A DNA stretch of 64,000 nt, from NCBI RefSeq assembly GCF_002075795.1, contig NZ_CP020472.1:1223001-1287000 (forward strand), in the 5' to 3' direction. Made by a program: the position numbers and the translations under genes. Position 1 is the first letter of the stretch. Every line of letters starts with the position of its first letter. Positions 1-9,830 of the stretch are shown here, in pieces. The notes under the pieces were generated by a model that did not search any database, was not told where the DNA came from, and worked only from the letters and a program-made list of their open reading frames with translations. The DNA is from Shewanella japonica (GTDB lineage: Bacteria > Pseudomonadota > Gammaproteobacteria > Enterobacterales > Shewanellaceae).

Positions 1-585
1 GTCAAATTCGTCTTCAATTTCGCCGACGATTTCTTCCAAGATATCTTCAATGGTGACTAGACCGGATACGCCACCGTACTCATCAACCACAATGGCCATA
101 TGATAACGTTGGGAGCGGAATTCTTTTAGCAGCACATCGACTCGTTTACTTTCTGGGACAACTACAGCAGGTCGAATGACTTGGTGTAATGAGAAAGGTT
201 GGTCGGATTGCTTAAAACCATATTTGAGTAGATCTTTTGCTAACAAAATACCTTCAATATGATCTTTATCTTCGTTTACTACGGGAAAACGAGAGTGCGC
301 TGATTCGATGACTGTTTCAAGTAACTCTTCAACAGTACTATCGATTTGTAATGTGACTATTTGGCTTCGAGGGATCATAATATCGCGAACGCGAAGACCC
401 GATACTTCTAAAACACCATTCATCATTTCGCGAGTATCTTCGGTAATGAGATCACGCTCTTCAGCGCCTGCAATCACATCAACAAGATCTTCACGATTTT
501 GAGGTTCGCCCTGAAACAACTGACCTATTTTGTCAATCCAGTTTTTTTTACGGGCGCTGGTACTCGGTGGGATGTCGTCACTCAT
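1..585 (-). CDS. corC: CorC/YbeX family CBS-domain protein (partial)
   Basis: The N-terminal 195 residues are visible; the C-terminus (CorC_HlyC transporter-associated domain) lies beyond the left edge. The protein starts MSDDIPPSTS, then has a first CBS region with VRDIMIPRSQI at about residues 66-76 and a second CBS region ending in VDEYGGVSGLVTIEDILEE. The family is cytoplasmic and is implicated in magnesium/cobalt efflux and, in some bacteria, ribosome-related stress. It lies downstream of ybeY on the same strand, as in E. coli (miaB-ybeZ-ybeY-ybeX). The start at 585 is the only ATG before the conserved N-terminus. Confidence 0.93.
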   Translation of the reverse strand, partial: MSDDIPPSTSARKKNWIDKIGQLFQGEPQNREDLVDVIAGAEERDLITEDTREMMNGVLEVSGLRVRDIMIPRSQIVTLQIDSTVEELLETVIESAHSRFPVVNEDKDHIEGILLAKDLLKYGFKQSDQPFSLHQVIRPAVVVPESKRVDVLLKEFRSQRYHMAIVVDEYGGVSGLVTIEDILEEIVGEIEDEFD

Positions 586-636
586 AATATTTTACTAAAT
601 CGCTGGAGGGCACTTTCATGCAATCCTTTGACTTAT

Positions 637-1119
637 TTATGCTTCCTTATACGGATTTGAAAAACCTAAACCTTCAATGAGTTGAGTCTCTAATGACTCC
701 ATTTCTTCGGCTTCACTGTCGATAATATGGTCATAACCTAGCAAATGCAAGCAGCCATGAATAACCATATGAGCCCAATGTGCAACAAGGGGCTTATTTT
801 GTTGTTTTGCTTCGAGTTCTACGACCTCAGCAGCAATGATTAAATCACCTAAAAGTGGCAATTCTACCCCTGGTGGGGCATCGAAGGGAAACGATAAAAC
901 ATTTGTTGGTTTATCCTTGCCTCGATAAGTATGGTTGAGCTGCTGACTTTCAGTATTTTCGACAATACGAATCGTCAATTCAGCTTGTGCCATTGTGTTA
1001 CCAATTGCGGTGCGAACCCATAATTCAAACTCTTCTTGTGTCGGAATAGCTTGTGGGTCATTTACCGCAATCTGTAAGTCTACATCTAGCTCCAGTTTCG
1101 TGCTTTTCTCAGAGCTCAT
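637..1119 (-). CDS. ybeY: Endoribonuclease YbeY (16S rRNA maturation)
   Basis: 160-residue metal-dependent RNase needed for 16S rRNA 3'-end processing and ribosome quality control. The zinc-binding signature H-x3-H-x5-H is visible as [15 protein letters not shown] near residues 117-131, and the [15 protein letters not shown] block is nearly identical to E. coli. The start at 1119 (MSSEKSTK) is preferred over 1140 because a GAGG Shine-Dalgarno lies nine bases upstream and the length then fits the family. It overlaps the 3' end of phoH by 11 bases, implying translational coupling in a phoH-ybeY-corC operon. Confidence 0.96.
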   Translation of the reverse strand: MSSEKSTKLELDVDLQIAVNDPQAIPTQEEFELWVRTAIGNTMAQAELTIRIVENTESQQLNHTYRGKDKPTNVLSFPFDAPPGVELPLLGDLIIAAEVVELEAKQQNKPLVAHWAHMVIHGCLHLLGYDHIIDSEAEEMESLETQLIEGLGFSNPYKEA

Positions 1120-2176
1120 TTTTAACGACCTCAGTAGCATGATTTTCTTGCGTCATTTGTTCGTTAAATGCTTCTTGTCGCTTTTTGTACTGGCGCTCTT
1201 TTTCTGCTTTTATTGCTAGCTCTTTACTGTCGAAGGCATCATAGGCTTCAACAATTCTAGCAACAATTGGGTGACGCACAACATCGTGTGACATGAAAAA
1301 GTTAAAGCTGATGTCATTCACTTCGCTGAGCACTTCGATAGCTTGGCGTAGACCAGACTTTTGGCTACGAGGCAAATCTATTTGAGTAATATCACCTGTG
1401 ATAACAGCGCGAGAATTAAAGCCGATACGGGTTAGGAACATTTTCATTTGTTCAACCGTTGTATTTTGGCTTTCATCCAAAATAACAAACGCATCATTTA
1501 AGGTACGGCCTCGCATATAAGCAAGTGGCGCGATTTCAATAATGTTGCGCTCAATCAGTTTTTCAACTTTTTCAAATCCGAGCATTTCAAATAATGCATC
1601 ATAAAGCGGGCGTAAGTAAGGGTCGACTTTCTGGCTTAAATCACCAGGCAAGAAACCTAACTTTTCACCTGCTTCAACCGCTGGTCGAGTTAGCAAAATA
1701 CGGCGGACTTCTTGGCGCTCAAGGGCATCAACGGCTGCAGCCACGGCTAAGAAGGTTTTACCCGTACCAGCAGGACCAATACCAAAAGTAATATCATGCT
1801 TGGCAATATTGGCCACATAATTGGCTTGGTTTGGATTTCTTGGCTTGATAACACCGCGTTTAGTTTTGATGTGCAGGGCACTGTCTTCACCTGAGCTTTC
1901 AGCTTCAAGGTTGATGACTTCTTGTATGGCTAAATGCACGCGCTCAGGTTCAAGATCAGGGGTGCTGCCTTTAACCGTTTGCGTTTCAATATATAACTGC
2001 TTGAGCAAATTATTCGCATTAAATGCGTTGCGTGGTAGGCCTACAATCTTGAAATGATTGTTTTTGTGGGCAATTTCAACCCCTAAACGGCGCTCAAGTT
2101 GTTTAATGTTGTCATCATAAGGACCACATAATGAGGCCAACCTTCGAGTCTCTGAGGGCTCAAGGTACAAATTCAT
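1109..2176 (-). CDS. phoH: PhoH family ATPase (YbeZ)
   Basis: About 355 residues. The Walker A motif GPAGTGKT and Walker B stretch FVILDESQN are intact, and the core ([19 protein letters not shown]) is almost identical to E. coli YbeZ, an ATPase that partners YbeY in RNA metabolism. The reading frame is open up to a TTG at 2230, but the first ATG, giving [13 protein letters not shown], lines up with the family N-terminus, so 2176 is used. No strong ribosome site is visible at either start. The gene follows miaB after a hairpin at 2282-2310. Confidence 0.94.
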   Translation of the reverse strand: MNLYLEPSETRRLASLCGPYDDNIKQLERRLGVEIAHKNNHFKIVGLPRNAFNANNLLKQLYIETQTVKGSTPDLEPERVHLAIQEVINLEAESSGEDSALHIKTKRGVIKPRNPNQANYVANIAKHDITFGIGPAGTGKTFLAVAAAVDALERQEVRRILLTRPAVEAGEKLGFLPGDLSQKVDPYLRPLYDALFEMLGFEKVEKLIERNIIEIAPLAYMRGRTLNDAFVILDESQNTTVEQMKMFLTRIGFNSRAVITGDITQIDLPRSQKSGLRQAIEVLSEVNDISFNFFMSHDVVRHPIVARIVEAYDAFDSKELAIKAEKERQYKKRQEAFNEQMTQENHATEVVKNEL

Positions 2177-2281
2177 GGTTGTTACTTTAGTGGACAAAAA
2201 TATTGCTCCAAAACGAGAGTTTATTAACAATCAATCTACGAGTGTAAACGCTAAAATACCACGCTATGATGGTAAAAGCAT

Positions 2282-2310
2282 AATAAAGGCGGCTCAAGGC
2301 CGCCTTTATT
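2282..2310 (-). terminator. Hairpin downstream of miaB
   Basis: A 12-bp perfect stem (AATAAAGGCGGC and its complement) with a 5-base loop lies between the miaB stop and the phoH start. The uridine tract on the minus strand is short (TTTATT), so it may terminate only partly and let some transcription into phoH-ybeY-corC. Confidence 0.6.
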
Positions 2311-2334
2311 AACAAAACATAATCTGATTAATGA

Positions 2335-3762
2335 TTAGTTTGGAGTGAACTGAGTCACACCTAAATCATCATCGGTTTTATGTTTAGCCAAAATATCTGA
2401 CGGGCGTAAACTACGACGTAAATCCATTTCGTCTTCACCACGGACAAATACGCCACGTAATGAATTCGTGTAAACGTCAACGATTTCAACATCAACAAAG
2501 CCACCAATGCACTTTGGATCGCCTTCAAAGTTAACGACACGATTATTTTCAGTACGACCACGAAGCTCCATTGGATTCTTTACAGATGGACCTTCTACCA
2601 TAATACGTTGCACTGTACCTAGCATTTGACGGCTGTAACGCATCGCTTGTTGAGTAATACGGTCTTGTAAAATCGCTAGGCGCTGTTTTTTCTCTTCCAT
2701 GGATACATCATCAGGCAAGTCCGCTGCTGGAGTACCAGGACGTGCACTGTAGATAAAGCTGAAGCTGTGATCAAAGCTCACATCTTCAATTAACTTCATG
2801 GTGTCTTCAAAGTCTGCTTGAGTTTCACCTGGGAAACCAATAATAAAGTCAGAACTGATGTGAATATCAGGACGGGCTTTACGTAAGCGACGGATGATTG
2901 ACTTGTATTCAATCGCCATATGGCCACGTTTCATGTTAGTTAAGATGCGATCTGAACCTGACTGAACAGGTAAGTGCAAGAAGCTCACTAATTCAGGTGT
3001 ATCTTCATAGACATCAATAATGTCTTGTGAAAACTCGATAGGGTGACTTGTGGTAAAGCGAATACGATCGATGCCATCAATAGATGCTACTAAGCGAATG
3101 AGCTCTGCAAAGGTGCAGATTTCATCATCGTGAGTTGGACCACGGAATGCATTAACGTTTTGGCCAAGTAGGTTTACTTCACGTACACCTTGCTCCGCGA
3201 GTTGTGCAACTTCTAGAATCACATCATCGACAGGGCGGCTGACTTCTTCACCACGTGTGTATGGCACAACACAGAAAGAACAATATTTACTGCAACCTTC
3301 CATAATGGACACGAACGCCGTTGGACCATCAGCTTTAGGCTCAGGTAAACGGTCAAACTTTTCGATTTCAGGGAAGCTCACATCAATAACGGCTTTATCA
3401 CCGTTATTGATTTGGGTAATCATTTCAGGAAGACGGTGCAAGGTTTGTGGGCCAAAAATAATATCAACACACTGAGCACGTTCTTTAATTGCTTTACCTT
3501 CTTGCGACGCAACACAGCCGCCAACACCGATAATTAAATCAGGTTTTTTATCTTTTAAGGTTTTCCAGCGACCAAGCTGATGAAACACTTTTTCCTGTGC
3601 TTTTTCACGAATTGAACATGTGTTTAGTAGCAGTACGTCTGCTTCTTCAGCATCCTCAGTCAAGGTATAACCTTGATAATCGTCCAGCAAATCAGCCATT
3701 TTAGATGAATCGTACTCGTTCATCTGACAGCCCCAGGTTTTTATGTGCAGTTTTTTACTCAT
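2335..3762 (-). CDS. miaB: tRNA-2-methylthio-N6-dimethylallyladenosine synthase MiaB
   Basis: 475 residues, matching E. coli MiaB (474). This radical-SAM methylthiotransferase adds the 2-methylthio group to i6A37 of tRNAs that read UNN codons. The N-terminal UPF0004 domain has its three cluster cysteines (GCQMNEYDS near residue 12, LLNTCSIR near 49, GGCVASQ near 82). The radical SAM CxxxCxxC is CSKYCSFC, and a C-terminal TRAM domain contains [11 protein letters not shown]. It is transcribed divergently from ubiF, as in enterics, but here a small secreted protein gene lies between them. Confidence 0.97.
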   Translation of the reverse strand: MSKKLHIKTWGCQMNEYDSSKMADLLDDYQGYTLTEDAEEADVLLLNTCSIREKAQEKVFHQLGRWKTLKDKKPDLIIGVGGCVASQEGKAIKERAQCVDIIFGPQTLHRLPEMITQINNGDKAVIDVSFPEIEKFDRLPEPKADGPTAFVSIMEGCSKYCSFCVVPYTRGEEVSRPVDDVILEVAQLAEQGVREVNLLGQNVNAFRGPTHDDEICTFAELIRLVASIDGIDRIRFTTSHPIEFSQDIIDVYEDTPELVSFLHLPVQSGSDRILTNMKRGHMAIEYKSIIRRLRKARPDIHISSDFIIGFPGETQADFEDTMKLIEDVSFDHSFSFIYSARPGTPAADLPDDVSMEEKKQRLAILQDRITQQAMRYSRQMLGTVQRIMVEGPSVKNPMELRGRTENNRVVNFEGDPKCIGGFVDVEIVDVYTNSLRGVFVRGEDEMDLRRSLRPSDILAKHKTDDDLGVTQFTPN

Positions 3763-3810
3763 CAGTTACGCCGTTCTATTACCACAGAAAAATAGCCGAG
3801 TATTTTAACT

Positions 3811-3840
3811 GCACAAAGGCTCGCTGGCTAGCCTTTGTGC
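3811..3840. repeat. Inverted-repeat hairpin between orphan gene and miaB
   Basis: An 11-bp perfect stem GCACAAAGGCT / AGCCTTTGTGC with an 8-base loop sits between the stop of the upstream orphan gene and the miaB start. No T-run follows on either strand, so termination is uncertain; it may act as an mRNA 3'-end stabiliser. Confidence 0.5.
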
Positions 3841-3854
3841 ACATCTTGTTAGCA

Positions 3855-4388
3855 TTATTCTGAAATGGCGAATACCCCTATTTTTTCAGGGTATTTATCT
3901 TGCTGTGCTAACTCATTTGATTGATTAGCAAAAAAGCCAAAATCTTCGGCCATCGCTAAATTATCTAAACGTGCTTGAAGCATGACCTTTTGATTTAAAT
4001 CAGCATGCAATCTTGATGAATGGGTAAACTCTGCTGCTAAATTGACGAATTCTTGTTCGTCATCAGCAAAAAAACCGTATCTTTTTGCCAAGGTGACATT
4101 GTCTTGGCGAGCTTGGGCAATAATTTTCTGGCCTAGCTCTCGATTAAAGCCAGTGAGCATTTCCGTGGTTTGCTGATATAAGGCATAATCAAATGGCGTG
4201 CGATAGATGACAGTGACGGTTTCCATTGGTTGTATTTGCGCATGAGATGCAGCAGAAAATAACCCAGTGACGGCCAATATAGCGCTCACTAAAACGCGGG
4301 TTATTTTTTTTACATTAAACGCCAATGACGTTGTCGAAAGTTTGGTGCTAATTTTTGTAGAATGTACGTACGTGCTGTTAGTAGACAT
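3855..4388 (-). CDS. Small secreted protein with two internal repeats, function unknown
   Basis: 177 residues from the ATG at 4388, which has a GAGAGG ribosome site five bases upstream; the frame is open to 4427, but that start has no such site. After a basic N-terminus there is a hydrophobic stretch (VLVSAILAVTGLF) and a likely signal peptidase site at SHA-Q, so export to the periplasm is expected. The mature part contains two similar units of about 47 residues, each ending LAKRYGFFADDEQEF or MAEDFGFFANQSNEL. I do not recognise the family. It lies between ubiF and miaB, where many relatives have no gene. Confidence 0.8.
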   Translation of the reverse strand: MSTNSTYVHSTKISTKLSTTSLAFNVKKITRVLVSAILAVTGLFSAASHAQIQPMETVTVIYRTPFDYALYQQTTEMLTGFNRELGQKIIAQARQDNVTLAKRYGFFADDEQEFVNLAAEFTHSSRLHADLNQKVMLQARLDNLAMAEDFGFFANQSNELAQQDKYPEKIGVFAISE

Positions 4389-4605
4389 AGTATCCTCTCT
4401 TACCTTGGCATGACAGAAGTGGTGCAAGGTGTTTTCATTAGACAGTTTGAGTATAAGAAGAGGTTTACTGGTTAATATGTCACCATTGTAAGCAGGTGTT
4501 GCTCAAAGATTGTCTAGCAACATATCGACACGATTAAGCGATTTTAGACACGTTTGCACATATTTAACTAAAACAAGTGTGACGTGCGATGAGAAGGGTT
4601 TAGTA

Positions 4606-5841
4606 ATGCAAGATGCAGTTCAAGATACGGTTGAAGGCAGTGACCAAAGTCAAGAGATTCAACATGATGTAGTGATTGTTGGTGGCGGCATGGTTGGGGC
4701 TGCTGTTGCTGTTGGCTTAGGGCAGTTAGGCTTAAATGTTGCAATGATTGAAGCTTATCAACCCAAGGCCTATGAACCAGAACAAGCGCTGGACCTTCGA
4801 GTGTCAGCAATTAGTGTCGCCTCTGAGCAATTGCTCGACCGTCTTGGTGTGATGGACACCTTATTATCATTACGTCATGTGGCATACAAAGGCTTAGAAA
4901 CTTGGGAGATGGATGATTGCATCACTCAGTTTCATGCGGACCAAATAGATGAACCGCATTTAGGTTACTTTTTTGAAAATCGCTTAATTCAACTGTGTCT
5001 ATGGCAACAAATTGAGACGATGGACAATATCACCTTATATTGCCCCAACAGTGTAAGTCGATTTGAACGAATTAGCTCAAGTGAAGCAACACAAGTTAAA
5101 GTCAGTCTTGATTCTGGTGCTGAGCTGATGGCAACATTGGTTGTGGGGGCCGATGGGGCTAACTCACAAGTCCGTCAGTGGGCAGGTATTGGCATTACAG
5201 GTTGGGATTATGCACAATCAGCCATGTTGATTAATGTTGCCACAGCGACTGAGCAACAAGATGTCACATGGCAACAATTTACACCTCATGGCCCACGTTC
5301 GCTTTTACCTTTACCAGGTAAAAATGCGTCATTAGTTTGGTATGACAGTCGCAGCCGAATTAAGCAATTAATGCAACTCAACCCTGTGCAACTTGCCGAA
5401 CAAATCAGACAGCATTTCCCTGAGCGGTTAGATAGTGACTTTACCGTTATCGACAGAGGCAGTTTTCCATTAACACGTAGACATGCACAATCATATTATC
5501 AAGACAATGTGGTCATATTAGGTGATGCAGCACATACCATTAACCCACTTGCGGGGCAGGGGGTGAATATTGGTTTTAAAGATGTTGATGTATTGATTGC
5601 GACGATTGCTGATGCAATTGGCAACGATAAACCTTGGTGGACTGGAAGCGTGTTACAGCAATATCAGTGCAAACGTTATAACGACAATTTACTGATGATG
5701 TCTGCGATGGATGCATTTTATGCTGGTTTTAGTAATAATTTATTGCCGCTCAAATTATTAAGAAATGGCATGTTAAAGCTAGCAAACCATGACAACCCAA
5801 TCAAAAAGAAAGTCCTTAAATATGCATTAGGCTTAGCATGA
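4606..5841 (+). CDS. ubiF: UbiF-type 3-demethoxyubiquinol 3-hydroxylase
   Basis: 411-residue FAD monooxygenase of ubiquinone synthesis, placing the last ring hydroxyl. The FAD dinucleotide fold (VVIVGGGMVGAAVAVGLG, near residues 22-39) and the second FAD motif GDAAHTINPLAGQGVN are present; similarity to E. coli UbiF runs end to end, including LVWYDS and the C-terminal LKYALGL. The ATG at 4606 has a GAAGG ribosome site and fits the family; the frame is open upstream to 4510 but that part has no family similarity. The position divergent to miaB supports UbiF over its paralogues UbiH and VisC. Confidence 0.92.
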   Translation: MQDAVQDTVEGSDQSQEIQHDVVIVGGGMVGAAVAVGLGQLGLNVAMIEAYQPKAYEPEQALDLRVSAISVASEQLLDRLGVMDTLLSLRHVAYKGLETWEMDDCITQFHADQIDEPHLGYFFENRLIQLCLWQQIETMDNITLYCPNSVSRFERISSSEATQVKVSLDSGAELMATLVVGADGANSQVRQWAGIGITGWDYAQSAMLINVATATEQQDVTWQQFTPHGPRSLLPLPGKNASLVWYDSRSRIKQLMQLNPVQLAEQIRQHFPERLDSDFTVIDRGSFPLTRRHAQSYYQDNVVILGDAAHTINPLAGQGVNIGFKDVDVLIATIADAIGNDKPWWTGSVLQQYQCKRYNDNLLMMSAMDAFYAGFSNNLLPLKLLRNGMLKLANHDNPIKKKVLKYALGLA

Positions 5842-6223
5842 CCGATATTGTGACTAGCCATACCCACAGATCTGAATCATTAATTAAATAATGTTGTCGA
5901 ATGAAGTGCCTGAAAAGTTCAGGCACTTCTAATTTTAAACATCTATCTTCTCGTTTTCTCCTGCTGTTTTTCTTCTTACTAGGCACAGCCTTTGCGCCAA
6001 TAGCCAGTTTGTGGCAATAAAATTAAACGCGCTCGTCAGTAAAAGCAGCCGCTTAAAGCCAAGTTATTATCTTGAGTTTAGGTTAATTAGCACAGGGTAT
6101 TTGTTGAGTTCTGTTTTGAGTGTTAAAATGCCGCGCTTTAGCGCAATCAGATCATTGTCAGTGTGTTTTTGTACTTTGATTTGTTGTTCGCGCGGTATTA
6201 TTTTCGCTAAAAAATGAGTACTA
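5842..6223. other. Intergenic region between ubiF and pth
   Basis: 382 bases. The first part carries the ubiF terminator. The rest is AT-rich and probably holds the pth promoter, but I could not assign -35/-10 boxes with confidence. A 68-codon open frame at 6011-6217 has no ribosome site or recognisable protein and is not annotated. Confidence 0.5.
5903..5929 (+). terminator. Rho-independent-like terminator of ubiF
   Basis: An 11-bp perfect stem, GAAGTGCCTGA / TCAGGCACTTC, with a 5-base loop, followed by TAATTTT, about 60 bases after the ubiF stop. Confidence 0.75.
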
Positions 6224-6811
6224 ATGAGTCAAATTAAACTAATTGTCGGCCTTGCAAATCCGGGCGCTGAATACGCGCAAACTCGTCATAATGCAGGTGC
6301 ATGGTATGTGCAGGAACTCGCACGTTTATGTGGCGCTACTTTAGTACCTGATAGCAAATATTTTGGTTTAACCGCGAGAGTGACCATTGACGGTAAAGAT
6401 GTCAGGTTATTAATTCCGACAACGTTTATGAATTTAAGCGGTAAGTCAGTGAGTGCATTAGCTAACTTTTTTAGAATTACCCCAGAGCAAATTTTAGTTG
6501 CACATGATGAGCTGGATATGGAGCCGGGAGTCGCTAAGTTCAAACTTGGTGGCGGTCACGGTGGCCATAACGGTCTAAAAGACATCATTGCGAAAATGGG
6601 CAACGATAAAGGCTTCCATCGTCTTCGTATCGGTATCGGCCATCCTGGTGATAAAAATCGTGTCAGTGGTTATGTGTTGGGTAAAGCGCCCGCAGTAGAT
6701 CAAGAAAAAATGAACGCAGTAATAGATGAAGCAGTGCGTTCAACAGAGATTTTATTTAAGCAAGATATGGCGAAAGCCATGAACAGATTACATACTTTTA
6801 AAGCTGAGTAA
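6224..6811 (+). CDS. pth: Peptidyl-tRNA hydrolase
   Basis: 195 residues, the usual size. The enzyme releases peptides from prematurely dissociated peptidyl-tRNA in the cytoplasm. The active-site region [16 protein letters not shown] carries the catalytic histidine and neighbouring asparagine, and [20 protein letters not shown] and [12 protein letters not shown] are the other conserved blocks. It is followed about 105 bases later by ychF, the standard gammaproteobacterial pair. Confidence 0.97.
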   Translation: MSQIKLIVGLANPGAEYAQTRHNAGAWYVQELARLCGATLVPDSKYFGLTARVTIDGKDVRLLIPTTFMNLSGKSVSALANFFRITPEQILVAHDELDMEPGVAKFKLGGGHGGHNGLKDIIAKMGNDKGFHRLRIGIGHPGDKNRVSGYVLGKAPAVDQEKMNAVIDEAVRSTEILFKQDMAKAMNRLHTFKAE

Positions 6812-6916
6812 GGATTAATACCGTATCAACGGGCTAATCGTCATCGGTTTTAAGATGATTATTGATATTCACTGCATCAGTGTTGATGCAGTTCAACATA
6901 GATAAAGGTAACAAAT

Positions 6917-8008
6917 ATGGGTTTTAAATGCGGCATTGTTGGTTTGCCAAACGTTGGTAAGTCAACACTATTTAATGCGTTAACTAAAGCAGGAATTGAA
7001 GCAGCTAACTTCCCGTTTTGTACCATTGAGCCTAACACTGGTGTTGTACCAGTACCGGATTCTCGTTTAGATAAGCTTGCTGCTATTGTTAGCCCTGAGC
7101 GTATTTTACCAACGACAATGGAATTTGTTGATATTGCAGGTTTGGTTGCTGGTGCATCTAAAGGTGAAGGCTTAGGAAATAAATTCCTAGCTAACATTCG
7201 TGAAACTGATGCGATTGGTCATGTGGTTCGTTGTTTTGAAGACCCAAACATTGTTCACGTTGCTAATAAAGTTGATCCAGCTGGCGATATCGAAGTGATT
7301 AACACTGAATTAGCCTTAGCTGACTTAGACAGTTTAGAGCGTGCTATTACACGTCAACAAAAGCGTGCTAAAGGTGGCGATAAAGAGGCTAAGTTTGAAG
7401 TTGAAGTGCTTGAGAAAATGCGCCCAACGCTAGATGAAGGCCAAATGCTGCGTTCACTTGAGCTAAGTAAAGAAGAGCTAGCATCTATTGCTTACCTTAA
7501 CTTCTTAACACTTAAGCCTACTATGTATATTGCTAACGTGTCTGAAGATGGTTTTGAAAACAACCCACATTTAGATGCAGTAAAAGCGATTGCAGAAACA
7601 GAGAATGCTGTTGTTGTTGCTGTTTGTGCGGCGATTGAATCTGAGCTTGCAGAAATGGACGCTGAAGAGCGTGATGAGTTTATGGCAGATCTCGGTTTAG
7701 ACGAGCCAGGCCTTGATCGTGTTATTCGTGCAGGTTACCAATTACTGGATTTGCAAACTTACTTTACCGCTGGTGTAAAAGAAGTGCGTGCTTGGACTGT
7801 GCCAGTTGGCGCAAGTGCTCCACAGGCTGCTGGTGTTATTCATACTGACTTTGAGCGTGGCTTTATTCGTGCACAAGTGATGAGTTATGATGACTTCATT
7901 GAGTATAAAGGTGAAGCTGGTGCCAAAGATGCGGGTAAATTACGTGTCGAAGGTAAAGGTTATATCGTTAAAGATGGCGATGTAATGCATTTCTTATTCA
8001 ACGTATAA
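6917..8008 (+). CDS. ychF: Redox-regulated ATPase YchF (Obg-like GTPase superfamily)
   Basis: 363 residues, full length. The G1 motif GLPNVGKST is at the N-terminus, the G3-like motif DIAGLV follows, and the C-terminal TGS domain includes [15 protein letters not shown] and [16 protein letters not shown]. The family (OLA1) binds ATP in preference to GTP and is linked to ribosomes and the oxidative stress response. The start has a GGTAA-like upstream site; the next gene cluster is the tRNA operon. Confidence 0.97.
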   Translation: MGFKCGIVGLPNVGKSTLFNALTKAGIEAANFPFCTIEPNTGVVPVPDSRLDKLAAIVSPERILPTTMEFVDIAGLVAGASKGEGLGNKFLANIRETDAIGHVVRCFEDPNIVHVANKVDPAGDIEVINTELALADLDSLERAITRQQKRAKGGDKEAKFEVEVLEKMRPTLDEGQMLRSLELSKEELASIAYLNFLTLKPTMYIANVSEDGFENNPHLDAVKAIAETENAVVVAVCAAIESELAEMDAEERDEFMADLGLDEPGLDRVIRAGYQLLDLQTYFTAGVKEVRAWTVPVGASAPQAAGVIHTDFERGFIRAQVMSYDDFIEYKGEAGAKDAGKLRVEGKGYIVKDGDVMHFLFNV

Positions 8009-8155
8009 AAGCGATTTTCAAACTATAATAGTGTGAAGATTGTTTAAAAAAGGGATTGAGGTTAACTTTACTAAGATATTTTGTCGATTTGACGCTCAGT
8101 TTGGTGAACTTATAGCCGAACAACAACAATTGATGAAAATAGCTAAAAAAAGCAG

Positions 8156-8184
8156 TTGACCTCGATACCCTGAATAAGCATAAT
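8156..8184 (+). promoter_or_regulatory. Promoter of the seven-tRNA operon
   Basis: A near-consensus sigma70 promoter: TTGACC at 8156-8161, 17-base spacer, CATAAT at 8179-8184. The -10 box is followed by a GC-rich discriminator (ACGCCCCG), the type that makes stable-RNA promoters sensitive to ppGpp/DksA. The first tRNA starts 40 bases downstream. Confidence 0.8.
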
Positions 8185-8223
8185 ACGCCCCGTCCTCACG
8201 ACGAGGGCAAGTAAGAATAAAGT

Positions 8224-8300
8224 GGCAATGTAGCTCAGCTGGTTAGAGCACAGCACTCATAATGCTGGGGTCGCAGGTTCAAGTCCCGCCATTGCTACCA
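8224..8300 (+). tRNA. tRNA-Met (CAT), elongator, copy 1
   Basis: 77 bases with encoded CCA. The anticodon CAT lies in CACTCATAATG and the T-loop is GGTTCAAGTCC. It closely resembles the E. coli metT elongator tRNA, not the initiator. The first acceptor pair is G1-U72. Identical to the copy at 8732. Confidence 0.97.
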
Positions 8301-8419
8301 TCTTCTCTAGATGTAAATTAAGAGATTGCTGGTTAGTTAAAGTATGACTTTAGAAATATGACCAGCTACCTTCTCAAGGTTAAATGAGCATCGTGTTCTG
8401 GATGATAAACAGAGTCTGT

Positions 8420-8504
<85 letters not shown>

Positions 8505-8551
8505 TTATTAAGAAAATTGGCTTATAGCGAGTTTTCAAAAAAGCTTTAGAT

Positions 8552-8626
8552 TGGGATATCGCCAAGTGGTAAGGCACCGGGTTTTGATCTCGGCATTCCC
8601 AGGTTCGAATCCTGGTATCCCAGCCA
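8552..8626 (+). tRNA. tRNA-Gln (TTG), copy 1
   Basis: 75 bases with encoded CCA and anticodon TTG in GGGTTTTGATCTC. The U1-A72 acceptor pair is typical of tRNA-Gln and is an identity element for GlnRS. Confidence 0.97.
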
Positions 8627-8651
8627 TTTTAAAGTAAGTAGTAAAGATTAT

Positions 8652-8726
8652 TGGGATATCGCCAAGTGGTAAGGCACCGGGTTTTGATCTCGGCATTCCC
8701 AGGTTCGAATCCTGGTATCCCAGCCA
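8652..8726 (+). tRNA. tRNA-Gln (TTG), copy 2
   Basis: 75 bases, identical to copy 1, with encoded CCA. It is five bases upstream of the second tRNA-Met, so the transcript must be tightly processed here. Confidence 0.97.
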
Positions 8727-8731
8727 TCTTT

Positions 8732-8808
8732 GGCAATGTAGCTCAGCTGGTTAGAGCACAGCACTCATAATGCTGGGGTCGCAGGTTCAAGTCCCGCCAT
8801 TGCTACCA
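8732..8808 (+). tRNA. tRNA-Met (CAT), elongator, copy 2
   Basis: 77 bases, identical to the first tRNA-Met including the encoded CCA and the G1-U72 end. Confidence 0.97.
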
Positions 8809-8913
8809 TATTTAAAAGGTAGAGTAGAGGGAAACCCTAAACTACTTAGTTAGAAAAGCAAGAAACAGCGTTTACTCATGATTTAAATGAGTTTACTCTG
8901 GTAAAAATTTGAT

Positions 8914-8998
<85 letters not shown>

Positions 8999-9055
8999 TC
9001 AAATTTTCTTCAATATGTACATCTTCCTAGTTTAAGAGTGACATATCCAAGTTTT

Positions 9056-9130
9056 TGGGATATCGCCAAGTGGTAAGGCACCGGGTTTTGATCTCGGCAT
9101 CCCCAGGTTCGAATCCTGGTATCCCAGCCA
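9056..9130 (+). tRNA. tRNA-Gln (TTG), copy 3
   Basis: 75 bases with encoded CCA. It differs from the other two tRNA-Gln genes by one base between the anticodon stem and T-stem (CATCCCC in place of CATTCCC). Confidence 0.96.
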
Positions 9131-9152
9131 TATTTAACCTTACGGTTAGAGC

Positions 9153-9178
9153 AAAAGCCCGTCTTATGACGGGCTTTT
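9153..9178 (+). terminator. Terminator of the tRNA operon
   Basis: An 11-bp perfect stem AAAAGCCCGTC / GACGGGCTTTT with a TTAT loop and a T-run, 22 bases after the last tRNA. A strong intrinsic terminator. Confidence 0.9.
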
Positions 9179-9298
9179 TGTTGCCTGAAATTTAATATCA
9201 GCGTTATGCTTGAAGCACTCTAGTGCTTAACAATGGCGCTTTGATTATTCAGAACCCTAACGGCGTTTGTTATTAGCGAGCTATCTTTAGAGAATGTG

Positions 9299-9781
9299 AT
9301 GCAGATAAACAAGATTGAACCATCAATGTGGCAAGCGATTTTTGAGTTACAGTGTCAGGTCTATACTGAGATTGAGCCAGAAAGTTTGCAGGTGTTAAGA
9401 GGCAAGTGGCTACATTCGCCTCACTGCTGTTTTGTGCTGCAAGATAAAGCGGATAACATCATTGCTTACTTGCTCGCTCACGAATGGCACGATGAAACGC
9501 CTCCTAAGCTTTATCAGCCTCTTTTAAATGAAAATAAAGGGGATAGACTGTTCTTACATGATTTAGCAGTTTCTAAAGCACTTAAAGGCAAAGGCGTTGG
9601 TAAAAAAATGGTAACCCAGTTAATTGATATTGCTAAAGCTGGTCATTACCAACACATTCAATTAGTCGCGATTCAACATTCAGTGTCATTTTGGCAGAAA
9701 ATGGGCTTTAGCATTGATGTAAATAATGTCGCCAGTGAGACTTATGGCAACAATGCGCAAGTGATGGTGCTAACCCTATAA
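9299..9781 (+). CDS. GNAT family N-acetyltransferase
   Basis: 160 residues. The acetyl-CoA-binding motif A is visible as LHDLAVSKALKGKGVGKKM, followed by IQLVAIQHSVSFWQKMGF, the usual motif B region. Substrate unknown. A GTG at 9296 immediately precedes the ATG at 9299; the ATG is preferred. It stands alone between two terminators, so it is probably monocistronic. Confidence 0.88.
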   Translation: MQINKIEPSMWQAIFELQCQVYTEIEPESLQVLRGKWLHSPHCCFVLQDKADNIIAYLLAHEWHDETPPKLYQPLLNENKGDRLFLHDLAVSKALKGKGVGKKMVTQLIDIAKAGHYQHIQLVAIQHSVSFWQKMGFSIDVNNVASETYGNNAQVMVLTL

Positions 9782-9809
9782 AAAAATACGGCCTATTGGC
9801 CGTATTTTT
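9782..9809. terminator. Bidirectional terminator
   Basis: A 12-bp stem AAAAATACGGCC / GGCCGTATTTTT with a TATT loop; the symmetric A and T runs serve both the GNAT gene and the converging minus-strand TonB-like gene. Confidence 0.88.
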
Positions 9810-9830
9810 GTTTGTCGTTAATGCGATTAA

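Noticed and set aside
6011..6217. Plus-strand 68-codon frame upstream of pth
   Set aside because: No ribosome site or known domain, and it lies in the pth promoter region.
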